Below, in pieces: positions 1 to 9,289 of a stretch of 64,000 nt of DNA. The DNA comes from an uncultured Acetobacteraceae bacterium (GTDB lineage Bacteria; Pseudomonadota; Alphaproteobacteria; Acetobacterales; Acetobacteraceae), in assembly GCA_943912335.1 (NCBI GenBank), contig CALTUD010000020.1:10929-74928 (forward strand). The letters run 5' to 3'. The notes under the pieces were generated by a model, which made no database searches, was not told the DNA's origin, and saw only the letters and a list, made by a program, of their open reading frames with translations. The translations under genes and the position numbers were made by a program. Position 1 is the stretch's first letter. The number at the start of each line of letters is the position of its first letter.

Positions 1-276
1 AGGTTGATCGAGGAGGTCGGCGTCGTCACCACTTCGATCGCCGCGGCGGTGGAGGAGCAGGGGGCCGCCACGTCCGAGATCGCCAGGAACGTTCAGCAGG
101 CTTCAACCAATACCAGGGACGTGACCGTCAACATCGCCCATGTCAGCGCGGCGGCGAACGACACGGGCGCCGCCGCGACGCAGGTGCTGAGTTCCGCCGG
201 AGATCTGAGCCAGCAGACGGAACAACTCGATCGGGAGGTCCGCGACTTCCTCGACGGCGTTCGCGCCGCGTCGTAG
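1..276 (+). CDS. Methyl-accepting chemotaxis protein, C-terminal fragment
   Basis: The frame is open from the window edge, so only the last 91 residues are visible. The fragment begins in the distal part of the cytoplasmic signalling domain (segment IAAAVEEQGAATSEIARNVQ is typical of MCP adaptation helices with Glu/Gln methylation sites) and runs through a long alpha-helical coiled coil rich in Ala, Glu and Gln. No C-terminal pentapeptide for CheR/CheB docking is present; the protein ends in VRAAS. It would transmit ligand signals to CheA/CheW at the inner membrane, but the sensor half is outside the window, so the stimulus is unknown. Confidence 0.85.
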   Translation, partial: RLIEEVGVVTTSIAAAVEEQGAATSEIARNVQQASTNTRDVTVNIAHVSAAANDTGAAATQVLSSAGDLSQQTEQLDREVRDFLDGVRAAS

Positions 277-294
277 AGCGCGGAGCGCGCGTGT

Positions 295-1044
295 TCAGGC
301 CTTGAGCACGCGCGAGAACAGATCGACCATCAGCCCGACGCATTGCAGGAACAGAGCCGGGTCGTAGCGCGGGCCTTCGTCGCGCAGGAAGGCGTGCGGC
401 GCGTTCACCTCGTGCCATTCGTAGCGCGCGCCGGCCTCTTCCAGTCGCGCGCGGATCCGCTCGCGTCCGGCGAACGGGACGTGCGGATCCTGGCGTCCCC
501 AGACGAACAGGGTTTCCGCCCTGAGCTCGTCCATGCGGGCGAGGCTGTTGTCGTTCTTGTTCTCGCCCAGCGTGCCGGAATGGATGTCTGTGGCGTAGAA
601 GCAGGCGGCGGCGGACACGTCCGGGTTCAGCGCGGCGCGATAAGCCAGATGACCGCCCAGGCAAACGCCGGCAGTGGCCAAACGCCCGGAACACTCCGGA
701 TGATCGCGCAGAAAGGCGAGGGCGGCGGCGAAATCGGCGTCGAACGCGGCGACAGGTTTGCTGAATTTCAGCGCGTTGCCTCGGTCCGTGCCCTCCTGGT
801 CGTAGCGCAGCACCGTGCCGGGGGGCTCGTATTCGTGATACACTTCCGGCACGGCGACCAGATAGCCCTGACCGGCCAGCAGGGCCGCCAGACGGCGGAT
901 CGGCGCCGTGACCTGGTAGATCTCGGAGAAGAACAGGATCCCGGGAAAGCGCCCCGGAACGGCGGGGCGGAACAGATGCGTCCGCATCACGCCTTCGGCG
1001 CCAGGAACCGGAAGATCGACCGTCTCGTCGCTTCGGATGATCAC
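295..1044 (-). CDS. Dienelactone hydrolase family protein
   Basis: A 249-aa alpha/beta hydrolase of the DLH type, a cytoplasmic family that opens lactone or ester bonds. The catalytic Cys-Asp-His triad is visible: Cys128 in GVCLGGH, Asp186 in WGRQDPH and His217 in NAPHAF. I start it at a GTG (1044) because GGAG lies about 8 bases upstream and homology to DLH begins there; an upstream extension of 86 codons is open but Arg/Cys-rich and unlike protein. It is divergent from the 624-aa gene with about 200 bp between them. The substrate is not deducible; most bacterial DLH paralogues are outside chloroaromatic pathways. Confidence 0.85.
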   Translation of the reverse strand: MIIRSDETVDLPVPGAEGVMRTHLFRPAVPGRFPGILFFSEIYQVTAPIRRLAALLAGQGYLVAVPEVYHEYEPPGTVLRYDQEGTDRGNALKFSKPVAAFDADFAAALAFLRDHPECSGRLATAGVCLGGHLAYRAALNPDVSAAACFYATDIHSGTLGENKNDNSLARMDELRAETLFVWGRQDPHVPFAGRERIRARLEEAGARYEWHEVNAPHAFLRDEGPRYDPALFLQCVGLMVDLFSRVLKA

Positions 1045-1246
1045 GATGGAGGCTCCGTTCGGGGCGGCCGGGAGGTGCGGTTTCCCCGGGGACCGCTGGG
1101 CGCGCATCCTGCTGAACGTCCTCGTCTTCCACAAGGGCGTCGGCGGGTCCGGCTCGCGTTGAGTGCGGCGGCAAAGTCGGCCAGTATGCCGGCATTGCGT
1201 CCGGCACAGGCTGGCGGACTCCCGCTCTCGATAGGATCGACGCTTC

Positions 1247-3121
1247 ATGGCCGTGACCACCGAGCACTTCATCCGCGATGTGACGGCTGCGACGAACATC
1301 ACGGACGGTGGACGCCCGGCCCGGTTCGCCGAGGGCTGGAAGCCGACCTTTCTCTACACCGGCCTCGCGCCCGTCACGGTGGTCTGTTTCGAACACGAAA
1401 GCGGCCAGCCGGCCTCCTGGTATCTCGACGAGGCTCTCGAGCGCCGCGGCGGATCGATTGGCGAACTGCATGGCGACTTGCGTCTGCAGGTCCTCGTCGC
1501 GGCCGCGGCGCTGTTCGACGGTCTTTGGCGCAAGATCATGCTGACGCCGGTTCCGCCGCCGCTCGACGCGCGCGAGAAGGGCTTCTTCCGTTTGCCGGAA
1601 GGAACGCGCCGCGAACTTCTGGACCTTTATCTCGGCAGCTTCGATTCCACGACGCCGCTGAAGACCGTGGATCAGCTCGATCCCAACCGCGCCGAAAGCC
1701 AGATCGTCGACCTGGGCAGCAAACGCATCCTGATGCGCCCCCAGCTTCTGCACGCCCTGTTCAATCCGGGATTGCTGCAGGACCAGCTGCCCCACTTCCT
1801 CCAGAACGGCGCGATGGCGTTTCCGTCGCCGTCGGACGGCTCGCCCATGCCGTCCTGCCATGCCGTGGTGATGCACGGCGTGATCCACGGCTATCGTTGC
1901 GTCGAGCCACAGTCTCAGACCGTGATGTTCGTCATGGCGGGGGAGATATTCTTCCGGCCGATCGCGCTGTTCGTTCCGGAAGGCCGTTTGTGCGTCGCCC
2001 TGGTTCCGGACTCGATCCGGTCGCAGATGCCCGAACTGTTCCGGGAATTCTTCGCCCGCGTCATGCAGCACGGCGATCTGCTCGCCGAATACTTCGCCGA
2101 ACCGCACATCAAGCCGGTGCATGTCTGGCGCGGCATCACCGCCATGCATATCGGTCACGTTCTGTGGAACGACATCTCCGGCATCTCGCAGATGATGGGC
2201 AAGGTGCCGCAGAAGGCGCTGCCGCAGTTCCGCTTGTTCGACGCCCATCTGCATCCCGAGATGTACGGTCCGCTCGACCGGATCTTCCCGGAGCTGGACG
2301 GGCTGATTGACCGCCAGAACGGCCCGTTCCAGGAGGCCATCCCGGATTTCTATCGCAATCGCGAATGTCCGGTGCGGTCTTCGGCCATGACCGTGCCGAA
2401 GGACGTGCGCGACCGGATCTCCGCGACGCTGGAGCCCATGAGCGAGTCGTCGCCCGCGGCGATCTGTCGTCAGGCACGCCGGGACGGCATTCCCGTGGTG
2501 CTGTTCGGTCTGCGCGTCGAGAACCGGACGGTGGTCGATCTGGAAGCGTTCTGCGAGGCGCTGGTGGATCAGCTTTCCGCTTCGCTCGGCCGTTGCGTCC
2601 TGGTCGTGGATGGCCATAACAGCCGGCCCGGCGAACCGGACAGCTTCATCTGGAGCCATGGCGAGCTCTCCGCCAAGACCCGCCCGATCGACTACGAGCG
2701 GGTGCTGGTCGAGCACATGCGCGATCATTCCGCGGGGACGCGCGTGACGGTGATCGACACGATCGGCCTGCCGATCGCGGAAAGCCTGGCCTGCGGGCAG
2801 CAGGCCCAGGCGCTGGTGGCGATCTGGGGCGCCGGTCTCGCCAAGTATCGCTGGGTCAACAACCTGCCCGGCCTGATCATCACCAACCACGCCAACCTGT
2901 CCGATTTCGGCGATCTGCACCTCTACGACAGCCCGCACGCGATGGAGCATCCGACGCCCGTGCGCTTCATCGACAGGGCGCTGGTGGAGGATGTGCGCGA
3001 TGCGCCGCTGATGGTGCCGCTGGGGCCCGACTTCATCCCGTCGATCTGCAACTTCACCATCGACGAGACGGCGGCGATGGCCTCCGTTCATGAGATGCTG
3101 ACGGATCTCGGGCTGGTGTAG
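1247..3121 (+). CDS. Unrecognised conserved-looking 624-aa protein
   Basis: A long, clearly coding gene (AGGA about 11 bases before the ATG, strong third-position GC) that I cannot assign. It has no signal peptide and no membrane segment, so it looks cytoplasmic. The N-terminal half is a mixed alpha/beta region containing HVLWNDISGI and HLHPEMYGPLD. The C-terminal third has a Rossmann-like stretch with VVDGHNSRPGEPDSF and ALVAIWGAGLAKYRWVNN. The latter recalls the donor-binding GAGLAN-type loop of some glycosyltransferases (GT61-like), but the match is too short to call. It stands alone, followed by a paired-hairpin repeat and a convergent sugar porter. Function unknown. Confidence 0.7.
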   Translation: MAVTTEHFIRDVTAATNITDGGRPARFAEGWKPTFLYTGLAPVTVVCFEHESGQPASWYLDEALERRGGSIGELHGDLRLQVLVAAAALFDGLWRKIMLTPVPPPLDAREKGFFRLPEGTRRELLDLYLGSFDSTTPLKTVDQLDPNRAESQIVDLGSKRILMRPQLLHALFNPGLLQDQLPHFLQNGAMAFPSPSDGSPMPSCHAVVMHGVIHGYRCVEPQSQTVMFVMAGEIFFRPIALFVPEGRLCVALVPDSIRSQMPELFREFFARVMQHGDLLAEYFAEPHIKPVHVWRGITAMHIGHVLWNDISGISQMMGKVPQKALPQFRLFDAHLHPEMYGPLDRIFPELDGLIDRQNGPFQEAIPDFYRNRECPVRSSAMTVPKDVRDRISATLEPMSESSPAAICRQARRDGIPVVLFGLRVENRTVVDLEAFCEALVDQLSASLGRCVLVVDGHNSRPGEPDSFIWSHGELSAKTRPIDYERVLVEHMRDHSAGTRVTVIDTIGLPIAESLACGQQAQALVAIWGAGLAKYRWVNNLPGLIITNHANLSDFGDLHLYDSPHAMEHPTPVRFIDRALVEDVRDAPLMVPLGPDFIPSICNFTIDETAAMASVHEMLTDLGLV

Positions 3122-3138
3122 CAGGCAAGGAAGAGAAT

Positions 3139-3255
3139 GTTCTTTCTTGAAAGAAAGAACCAAAGAACTTTTATTTGTTTAGGTAAAGACAGTCCCGCTG
3201 CTTCAACCCTTAACGGATAGAAGTCTTTTTGCTTCTTTTTCTTCAGAAAAAGAAG
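3139..3255. repeat. Paired-hairpin dispersed element, copy 1
   Basis: Two AT-rich hairpins separated by 71 bp in the convergent gap between the 624-aa gene and the sugar porter. Hairpin A (3139-3160) has 10-bp arms GTTCTTTCTT/AAGAAAGAAC. Hairpin B (3232-3255) has 10-bp arms CTTCTTTTTC/GAAAAAGAAG around a TTCA loop. Flanking boxes CAAAGAACTTTT and AGAAGTCTTTTTG are shared with the copies near 37.7 kb and 56.3 kb, which are in the opposite orientation. Either hairpin could act as a bidirectional terminator. Confidence 0.85.
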
Positions 3256-3313
3256 ACTTGTTCTATTTCCGAGGTAGACAGCCGGCGCCGCGAAGGCGCC
3301 GGCTCTGTGCGGA

Positions 3314-4717
3314 TCAGCGGCCGATGCGACGCAGCGGCAGGCCCTGGAACAGCCTCTGCTCGATGGTCTCCAGGCTGACGCCCTTGGTTTCCGGCACCAG
3401 CATCAGCACGAACAGGATGAACACGCCGTTGAAGATCGCGAACGACCAGAAGGTCAGCGACTGGCCGAGATGGGTCAGCATCAGCGGAAAGGCGAAGCCG
3501 ATCACGAAATTGCCGCCCCAGTTGGCGAAGGTGGACACCGCGACGCCGAAATCGCGGCCCTGGAGCGGCTGGATCTCCGAGCACAGCGTCCAGATCAGCG
3601 GACCGGGCGCGGCGGCGAAGCCGGCCACGAACACCAGAACGAGGGCCACCAGCAGATAGCGCGTGGTCTGGTCGTGGATGCCGAGCGACAGCATCACGCC
3701 GATGATCGCCATCGACACGGCCATGATGATGAACGAGGCGTTCAGCATCGGGCGGCGTCCCCAGCTATCGGCGAAGCCGATCGCCAGCAGGGTCGCGACC
3801 ACGTTCACGAGGCCGGTGACGGTGGTGGCCCAGGCGGCGGCGGAGGCGCCGAACCCGGCCAGGGTGAAGATCTTCGGCGCGTAATACATGATCACGTTGA
3901 TGCCGGTGAATTGCTGCACGAGCTGCAGGCCGACGCCGAGCGCCACCGAGCGGCGGAAGTTCGGGTTGGCCGTGAACAGCTTGGTGCCGAGCTGGCGGAC
4001 GGACAGCTGCTCGCCGATCTCGCTGACTTCGCGATCGACCTCGGCCTTGTCGCCGCGCAGCTCGTTCAGCACCGCACGGGCTTCCTCCTTGCGGCCGCGC
4101 AGCAGGAACCAGCGCGGGCTTTCCGGCATGAACAGCACGGCGATCAGGAAGGCCAGGCCCGGAACGGCGATGATGCCCAGCATCAGGCGCCAGTTGCCCG
4201 AACCGGTCAGCAGCGTGTCGCTCAGGAAGGCGAGCACGATGCCCAGCGTCAGCATGAACTGGTAGAGCGACACCATCGCGCCGCGCCAGGAGGCCGGGGC
4301 CATCTCGGAGATGTAGAGCGGGCCGGTGAAGGACACGACGCCGATCGCCAGACCGAGAACGAAGCGGCCGATCAGCAGGATCGACAGGGACGGCGCCAGC
4401 CCGCACAACAGGGCGCCCGCCACGAACAACACGGCACCGATCAGCAGCGATTTCTTGCGGCCGAGCTGGTAGGACACGGTGCCCGCGGCGGCGGCGCCGA
4501 CGGCCGCGCCGATCATCATGATCGACACCACCCAGCCCTGTGCCTCGTCGGACAGTTCGAACGCCTGGCGGATGAAGTCGAGCGCGCCGGCGATCACGCC
4601 GATATCGAGGCCGAACATCAGCCCGGCGAGGCTGGCCAGGCCGCAGATCAGAAAGGCACGCGGCGGAACGGAATGCCCGCTCACCCCCATGCCCGGGTTG
4701 CCGATACTGGTGGACAT
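3314..4717 (-). CDS. Sugar porter family MFS transporter
   Basis: A 467-aa, 12-helix major facilitator of the sugar porter (SP) family, close in layout to proton-coupled GalP/XylE. Visible signatures are GLMFGLDIGVIAGAL in helix 1, YQLGRKKSLLIGA (the GRR/K loop), PESPRWFLLRGR before the central loop, QLVQQFTGINVIMYYAP in helix 7 and PETKGVSLETIEQRL after helix 12. The QQxxGIN motif is the substrate-binding signature of the family. AGGAG lies 8 bases before the ATG. It is monocistronic and divergent from the TSUP gene. The hexose or pentose carried cannot be fixed from sequence. Confidence 0.93.
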   Translation of the reverse strand: MSTSIGNPGMGVSGHSVPPRAFLICGLASLAGLMFGLDIGVIAGALDFIRQAFELSDEAQGWVVSIMMIGAAVGAAAAGTVSYQLGRKKSLLIGAVLFVAGALLCGLAPSLSILLIGRFVLGLAIGVVSFTGPLYISEMAPASWRGAMVSLYQFMLTLGIVLAFLSDTLLTGSGNWRLMLGIIAVPGLAFLIAVLFMPESPRWFLLRGRKEEARAVLNELRGDKAEVDREVSEIGEQLSVRQLGTKLFTANPNFRRSVALGVGLQLVQQFTGINVIMYYAPKIFTLAGFGASAAAWATTVTGLVNVVATLLAIGFADSWGRRPMLNASFIIMAVSMAIIGVMLSLGIHDQTTRYLLVALVLVFVAGFAAAPGPLIWTLCSEIQPLQGRDFGVAVSTFANWGGNFVIGFAFPLMLTHLGQSLTFWSFAIFNGVFILFVLMLVPETKGVSLETIEQRLFQGLPLRRIGR

Positions 4718-4855
4718 AGGGCTACTCCTGTTCGTTCATCCCTGGTCGACCCTTCCGCACAAGAGTCGATAGCCCCTAGCCCCCCTGCGCCCGGCCTGCA
4801 ATGGACAGGATCCGGCCTGCCCTGTTTCGTGGCCGGGCGCACAACGGAATCGTTC

Positions 4856-5641
4856 ATGGCTCATCACTCCCTTTCCGCCGCCTATGCCTTCTCGGGTTTC
4901 GTGATCGGCGCGCTGGTCGGGCTGACCGGCGTCGGCGGCGGCTCGCTCATGACCCCGCTGCTGGTGCTTCTGTTTCGCTTCCATCCGGCCACCGCCATCG
5001 GCACCGACCTGCTGTATGCCGCCACCACCAAGACGGTCGGCACGCTGGTGCACGGGTTGTTCGGCACGGTGGAATGGCGCGTGGTGGCGACCCTGGCGGC
5101 CGGCTCCGTTCCGGGCACGCTGGCGACCCTGTGGGCCCTGTCCGAGCTGGGGCCGCTGAGCCACGTCACCAGCCATCTGCTGACGGTGGTGCTCGGCGGA
5201 GCGTTGCTGCTGACAGCCCTCAGCCTGCTTCTGCGCGACCGGCTGATGCGCTGGGCGGAAGCACGCGACCTCGTTCCCAGCCCGAAACGGGCGGCGATCC
5301 TGACCGTGATCCTCGGCCTCTATCTCGGCGTGTTCGTCACCATCTCGTCCGTGGGCGCCGGCGCCATCGGCGTCACCGCGCTCATCATCCTGTATCCGAA
5401 GCTGTCCACCGCCCGCGTGGTGGGGTCCGATATCGCCCACGCCGTGCCGCTGACCCTGATCGCCGGGCTCGGCCATTGGTGGATCGGCTCCATGGACTGG
5501 CCGCTCTATGTCAGCCTGATCTCCGGCTCGATCCCGGGCGTGGTGATCGGCAGCCTGCTCGGCTCGCGCGTGTCCGAGCGCGTGCTGCGTCCGATCCTGG
5601 CGGTGATCCTGGTGGTGGTCGGGATCAAGATGCTGGGGTAA
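4856..5641 (+). CDS. TSUP (TauE/SafE) family permease
   Basis: A 261-aa inner-membrane protein with about seven to eight hydrophobic helices. The family signature VGLTGVGGGSLMTPLL is in the first helix and the pseudo-repeat SVGAGAIGVTALIIL is in the second half, as expected of sulfite exporter TauE/SafE proteins. Members move small anions such as sulfite or sulfonates; the substrate here is unknown. The ATG at 4856 is chosen because the conserved membrane region begins immediately after MAHHSLSAAYAF. The gene stands between the divergent sugar porter and the TonB receptor, with no evident operon partner. Confidence 0.88.
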   Translation: MAHHSLSAAYAFSGFVIGALVGLTGVGGGSLMTPLLVLLFRFHPATAIGTDLLYAATTKTVGTLVHGLFGTVEWRVVATLAAGSVPGTLATLWALSELGPLSHVTSHLLTVVLGGALLLTALSLLLRDRLMRWAEARDLVPSPKRAAILTVILGLYLGVFVTISSVGAGAIGVTALIILYPKLSTARVVGSDIAHAVPLTLIAGLGHWWIGSMDWPLYVSLISGSIPGVVIGSLLGSRVSERVLRPILAVILVVVGIKMLG

Positions 5642-5745
5642 GCCTAAACAACGATCCAAACTCGTTGATAAATTTAAAACCATATTGACGTAGGGTAATT
5701 TTGTGACACAACGGGAATGACCCCATTGCGCACAGGATTGCCGCC

Positions 5746-8142
5746 ATGCGCCCGCTTGTCCGCTTCGTTTCCACTCTCCTGGCCGGTTCGATGGCGTCGG
5801 CCGTCGCACAGGCTCAGCAGGCGCCGGTCCCGCCGTCCCAGGCTCCGGGCTCGTCGGCGGAGACGCTGATCGTCACCGGCACGCGGGACACGCGACGCAC
5901 GGCGCGGCAGAGCCTGTCGCCGATCGACGTCGTCACGGCGCGCGACATCGCCGATACCGGCCAGACCAACCCGACCGCCGCGCTGGTGCAGCTCCTGCCG
6001 TCCGTCACCACGCCCGCGGTCGGTATCTTCGACGGCGCGCCGACCGACTTCATCAGCCTGCGCGGACTCAATCCGAACCAGACCCTGGTGCTGGTCGACG
6101 GCAAGCGACGCCACCAATCCTCGTTCCTGTTCATCGACGGTTTCGCCGACGGCGCGACGCCGGTGGATCTGGACCTGATCCCGCCGGCGCTGATCGACCA
6201 TGTCGAGGTGCTTCGCGACGGCGCCGCGGCGCAGTACGGCGCCGATGCCATCGCGGGCGTGGTCAACGTCATCCTCAAGAAGGCCGACCATGGCGGGGTC
6301 GCGTCCGGCGAGGTCGGCCAGACGGAGGCGGGGGACGGGTTCGTCGCCCAGGCGAGCGCCCAGGGCGCCGGCCGGCTCGGTGCCGACGGCTTTCTCGATC
6401 TCGCTTTCGATTACCGCCATCAGGACCACACCGTGCGCAACGAGGCCGACGACCGCACCGGCACGCGCGTCACCGAGATCCTCGGCGATCCGGAAAGCAC
6501 GCGCTACGATCTCGGCGCCAATGCGGGGATCGGGCTTCGTTCCGGCGCGCAGCTCTACGCCAATGCCAGCTACGCCTATCGCTTCACCGACGTGACCCAG
6601 GTGTATCGGCTGCCGAGCCGACTGCCTGCGCTTTATCCGGGCGGCTTCTCGCCGCACCAGACCGATTTCGAGAACGATTTCTCCACCACGCTGGGCGCCA
6701 AGGGCACGGACCTGTTCGGCTGGAGCTGGGACGTCTCCTCCACCTATGGCGGCGATTTCCTGGACGTGAACCTGCGCAACAGCGCCAACATCGCCTTGTA
6801 CGAGGCGACCGGCGCCACCCCGACCGGCATCCATCTGTTCAATGCCTCGACGACGCAGCTCACCAACGATCTCGATCTGCGCCGCAGCGTTTCTCTGCCC
6901 GTGTGGCGCTATCCGCTGACGCTCGCCTTCGGGGCCGAACACCGCTTCGAGACCTACGGCACCGGAGCCGGCAGCCCGGCCTCCTATCTGTTCGGCGGCA
7001 GCCAGGCGCAGGCGGGTCTGCGGCCGGAAGACGCCGGGCCGCACAGCCGGGTCGTGTATGCGAGCTACGGCGATATCGGCACGCGGATCACGCGGAACTG
7101 GCAGGTCGATCTCGCCGGCCGGTTCGAGCACTACACCGATTTCGGCAACACCTTCACCGGCAAGATCTCCACGCGCTACGAGATCTCGCCCGCGATCGCC
7201 CTGCGCGGCACGCTCGGCAACGGCACCCGCGCGCCGTCCCTGGCCAACGAATACTACAGCGCGCTCGCCGTCGGACCGGACAGTGCCAGCGGGACGCTGG
7301 CGGCGAACTCCGCCGCCGCCGCCCTGCTCGGCGCTTCGCCGCTGAAGCCCGAACGCTCCACCAACCTCACCGCAGGTATCGTGCTGCATCCGGCCGAGGC
7401 GCTGTTCCTGACCCTGGACGCCTACCAGATCGACATACGCGACCGCATCGTCAGCGGTGCCGGCGTGTCGGGGCCGCTGGCGCTGCAGGCGTTGCAGGTC
7501 CAGGGGATCGCGGTCTCGCCGAGCCTGGCTCCGGACGACGTGTCCGCCTCGTTCTTCGCCAACGCCGCCAGCACGCGGACGCGCGGGCTCGACGCTACGC
7601 TGCGCTACAGGACGGTGCTGGGACGGCACGGCGCAGGGCCGGCGGCGCGGGATTGGGGAACGATCGACTGGGACGCCGCCGTGAACGCCAACGTGTCCCG
7701 CATCACCCATGCCAACACGACGGCGAACGGCGACAGCGACCTGTCGGCGCAGAACATCGCCTATCTCACCACCAGCACGCCCCGGAACCGTTTCACCATC
7801 GGCGGCCGCTGGTTCACCGAGCGCTGGGACCTGATCCTGCACGAGCAGCGCTTCGGCGAAACGAAGGATGCGCTCACCTTCTTCGAAGGGCCGGACGCCT
7901 ATTCCACCACGCGCTTCCAGCCCTTCGTGAACCGGCCGCGCTGGATCACCAATCTGGAGATCGGCTTCAAGCCGTTGCAGCGTCTCCGTGTGGCATTGGG
8001 TGCCAACAACCTGTTCGACGCGCATCCGAGCCGCATTCCGCCGGAGAACGGCTATTACGGTTCGGTGCCGTATGACGGCGGCGGCAGTCAGATCGGCATC
8101 GATGGCGGGTTCTATTACGGCCGGATGACCGTGCAGTTCTGA
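5746..8142 (+). CDS. TonB-dependent outer-membrane receptor
   Basis: A 798-aa receptor with a Sec signal peptide (cleavage near AVAQAQQ, residues 20-26), a TonB-box-like ETLIVTGTR, a plug domain at about residues 45-175 (SLRGLNPNQTLVLVDGKRR; VEVLRDGAAAQYGADAIAGV) and a 22-strand-type barrel ending in the terminal Phe (RMTVQF). It would import a scarce ligand through energy from TonB-ExbBD. It is preceded by about 100 bp that is unusually AT-rich for this window and is followed after 17 bp by an exported PLP enzyme, so the two are probably co-transcribed. No FecA-type signalling extension is present, and no FecI/FecR gene is nearby. Ligand unknown. Confidence 0.93.
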   Translation: MRPLVRFVSTLLAGSMASAVAQAQQAPVPPSQAPGSSAETLIVTGTRDTRRTARQSLSPIDVVTARDIADTGQTNPTAALVQLLPSVTTPAVGIFDGAPTDFISLRGLNPNQTLVLVDGKRRHQSSFLFIDGFADGATPVDLDLIPPALIDHVEVLRDGAAAQYGADAIAGVVNVILKKADHGGVASGEVGQTEAGDGFVAQASAQGAGRLGADGFLDLAFDYRHQDHTVRNEADDRTGTRVTEILGDPESTRYDLGANAGIGLRSGAQLYANASYAYRFTDVTQVYRLPSRLPALYPGGFSPHQTDFENDFSTTLGAKGTDLFGWSWDVSSTYGGDFLDVNLRNSANIALYEATGATPTGIHLFNASTTQLTNDLDLRRSVSLPVWRYPLTLAFGAEHRFETYGTGAGSPASYLFGGSQAQAGLRPEDAGPHSRVVYASYGDIGTRITRNWQVDLAGRFEHYTDFGNTFTGKISTRYEISPAIALRGTLGNGTRAPSLANEYYSALAVGPDSASGTLAANSAAAALLGASPLKPERSTNLTAGIVLHPAEALFLTLDAYQIDIRDRIVSGAGVSGPLALQALQVQGIAVSPSLAPDDVSASFFANAASTRTRGLDATLRYRTVLGRHGAGPAARDWGTIDWDAAVNANVSRITHANTTANGDSDLSAQNIAYLTTSTPRNRFTIGGRWFTERWDLILHEQRFGETKDALTFFEGPDAYSTTRFQPFVNRPRWITNLEIGFKPLQRLRVALGANNLFDAHPSRIPPENGYYGSVPYDGGGSQIGIDGGFYYGRMTVQF

Positions 8143-8159
8143 GCGGAAAGGACGCAGCC

Positions 8160-9245
8160 ATGTTTCTCCCACGACGGTCCCTGCTGGGCGGCGGCGCCCT
8201 GTTCGGTCTGGCCGCCACCCTGTCCCGCGCCGCCGCCGCGCCGTCGGCACGCCTGTCCCTGAACGAGAACCCGTACGGGCCGGCCCCGTCCGTGCGCGCC
8301 GTTCTGGAGAATCAGCTCGGCGACCTGTCGCGCTATGGCGACTCGAGCGCGGCGGATGCGCTGGTGGCCGAGATTTCCCGTCTCGAATCCGTGCCGACGG
8401 ACCAGATCGTGCTGGGCGAGATCCTGACCGTGCTCGGGCTGTTTCTGGCCGCGCAGGCGCCTGCCGGCGGGCGGTTCGTGTATTCGGTGCCGGGATACAC
8501 CGCGCTGGTGGATGCGGCGCGGCCGTTGGGCGGGGAGGTGATCGGCGTGCCGCTCGATCCCCGCTCGCTCGGCAACGATCTTCCGGCCCTGGAACGCGCC
8601 GCCGCCGGCGCCAAGGTGCTTTATCTCATCAACCCGCATAACCCGACCGGCACGGTGAGCGATCCGGCGGCGTTCGAGGCGTTTCTGCGCCGGGTATCGC
8701 GTCGGACCCTGGTGGTGGTGGACGAGGCCTATCTCGAATATGCCACCGGGGCGGCGACCGTGGCGCCTCTTGTCGCCGAAGGGCTGAACGTCGCCGTGTT
8801 CCGCACGCTGGACAAGATCTACGGCCTTGCGGCCCTGCCGGTCGGCTACCTGCTGGCGCCGAAACAGCTGGCGACGTCGCTCCGGGCCGCCGGTTTCGGC
8901 GATGCGCATGAGTTGGGCCGGCTGGAGATCGCCGCGGCGCGGGCGGCGCTGGCCGATCAGGGTCGCGTGGCCGAGATTCGACGCCGCATCGCGGCGGGGC
9001 GGGCCACGCTGACAACGGCGCTCGATCGGCTCCGGCTCGAACACACGCGGTCGCAGGCCGATTTCATATTCTTCCGCAGCCCGCTCCCGGCGGACGCGGC
9101 GCGCGAGGCCTTGGCCCGGCATGGGATCATCGTCGCCCGGGCCTTCCCGCCGCTCGATCCATGGATCCGGATCAGCGTGGGCACGGAGGACGAGGTGAGG
9201 AACACCGTCGCTGCGCTGGAGGCGGTTTTCGGGTCGGGACGCTAG
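8160..9245 (+). CDS. Tat-signal fold-type I PLP aminotransferase-like protein
   Basis: A 361-aa protein related to histidinol-phosphate aminotransferase (HisC). Seen: LNENPYGPAP at 34-43, NPHNPTGT at 158-165, DEAY at 188-191, the PLP lysine at Lys219 in LDKIYGLAALP, and the substrate-carboxylate Arg in WIRISVG. Two points are odd. The N-terminus LPRRSLLGGGALFGLAAT followed by AAA is a twin-arginine signal, so the enzyme should act in the periplasm. The residue eight positions after the PLP lysine, Arg in HisC (GLAGLR), is Pro227 here, and the usual GSDE cofactor segment is shortened. It is 17 bp behind a TonB receptor with AAAGGA at a good distance. A role in histidine synthesis is unlikely; substrate unknown. 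Confidence 0.85.
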   Translation: MFLPRRSLLGGGALFGLAATLSRAAAAPSARLSLNENPYGPAPSVRAVLENQLGDLSRYGDSSAADALVAEISRLESVPTDQIVLGEILTVLGLFLAAQAPAGGRFVYSVPGYTALVDAARPLGGEVIGVPLDPRSLGNDLPALERAAAGAKVLYLINPHNPTGTVSDPAAFEAFLRRVSRRTLVVVDEAYLEYATGAATVAPLVAEGLNVAVFRTLDKIYGLAALPVGYLLAPKQLATSLRAAGFGDAHELGRLEIAAARAALADQGRVAEIRRRIAAGRATLTTALDRLRLEHTRSQADFIFFRSPLPADAAREALARHGIIVARAFPPLDPWIRISVGTEDEVRNTVAALEAVFGSGR

Positions 9246-9252
9246 GATGCGA

Positions 9253-9279
9253 ACGGCCCGGCTTGCGAAGCCGGGCCGT
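9253..9279. terminator. Bidirectional hairpin between convergent genes
   Basis: A perfect 12-bp stem (ACGGCCCGGCTT / AAGCCGGGCCGT) with a GCG loop lies between the 3' ends of the aminotransferase-like gene and the HtrA protease. There is no clear T-tract, so termination strength is inferred from stem stability and position. Confidence 0.65.
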
Positions 9280-9289
9280 CGCCTTCGGA

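Noticed and set aside
143..3163. A minus-strand open frame of about 1,000 codons antisense to the 624-aa gene
   Set aside because: It mirrors the GC-rich codon pattern of the real genes, is rich in Arg/His/Gly, has no family motif and crosses two supported genes.
3470..4855. A long plus-strand frame antisense to the sugar porter that runs into the TSUP gene
   Set aside because: Only the part from 4856 has membrane-protein and TSUP motifs; the upstream part is low-complexity His/Glu/Arg sequence expected from an antisense frame.
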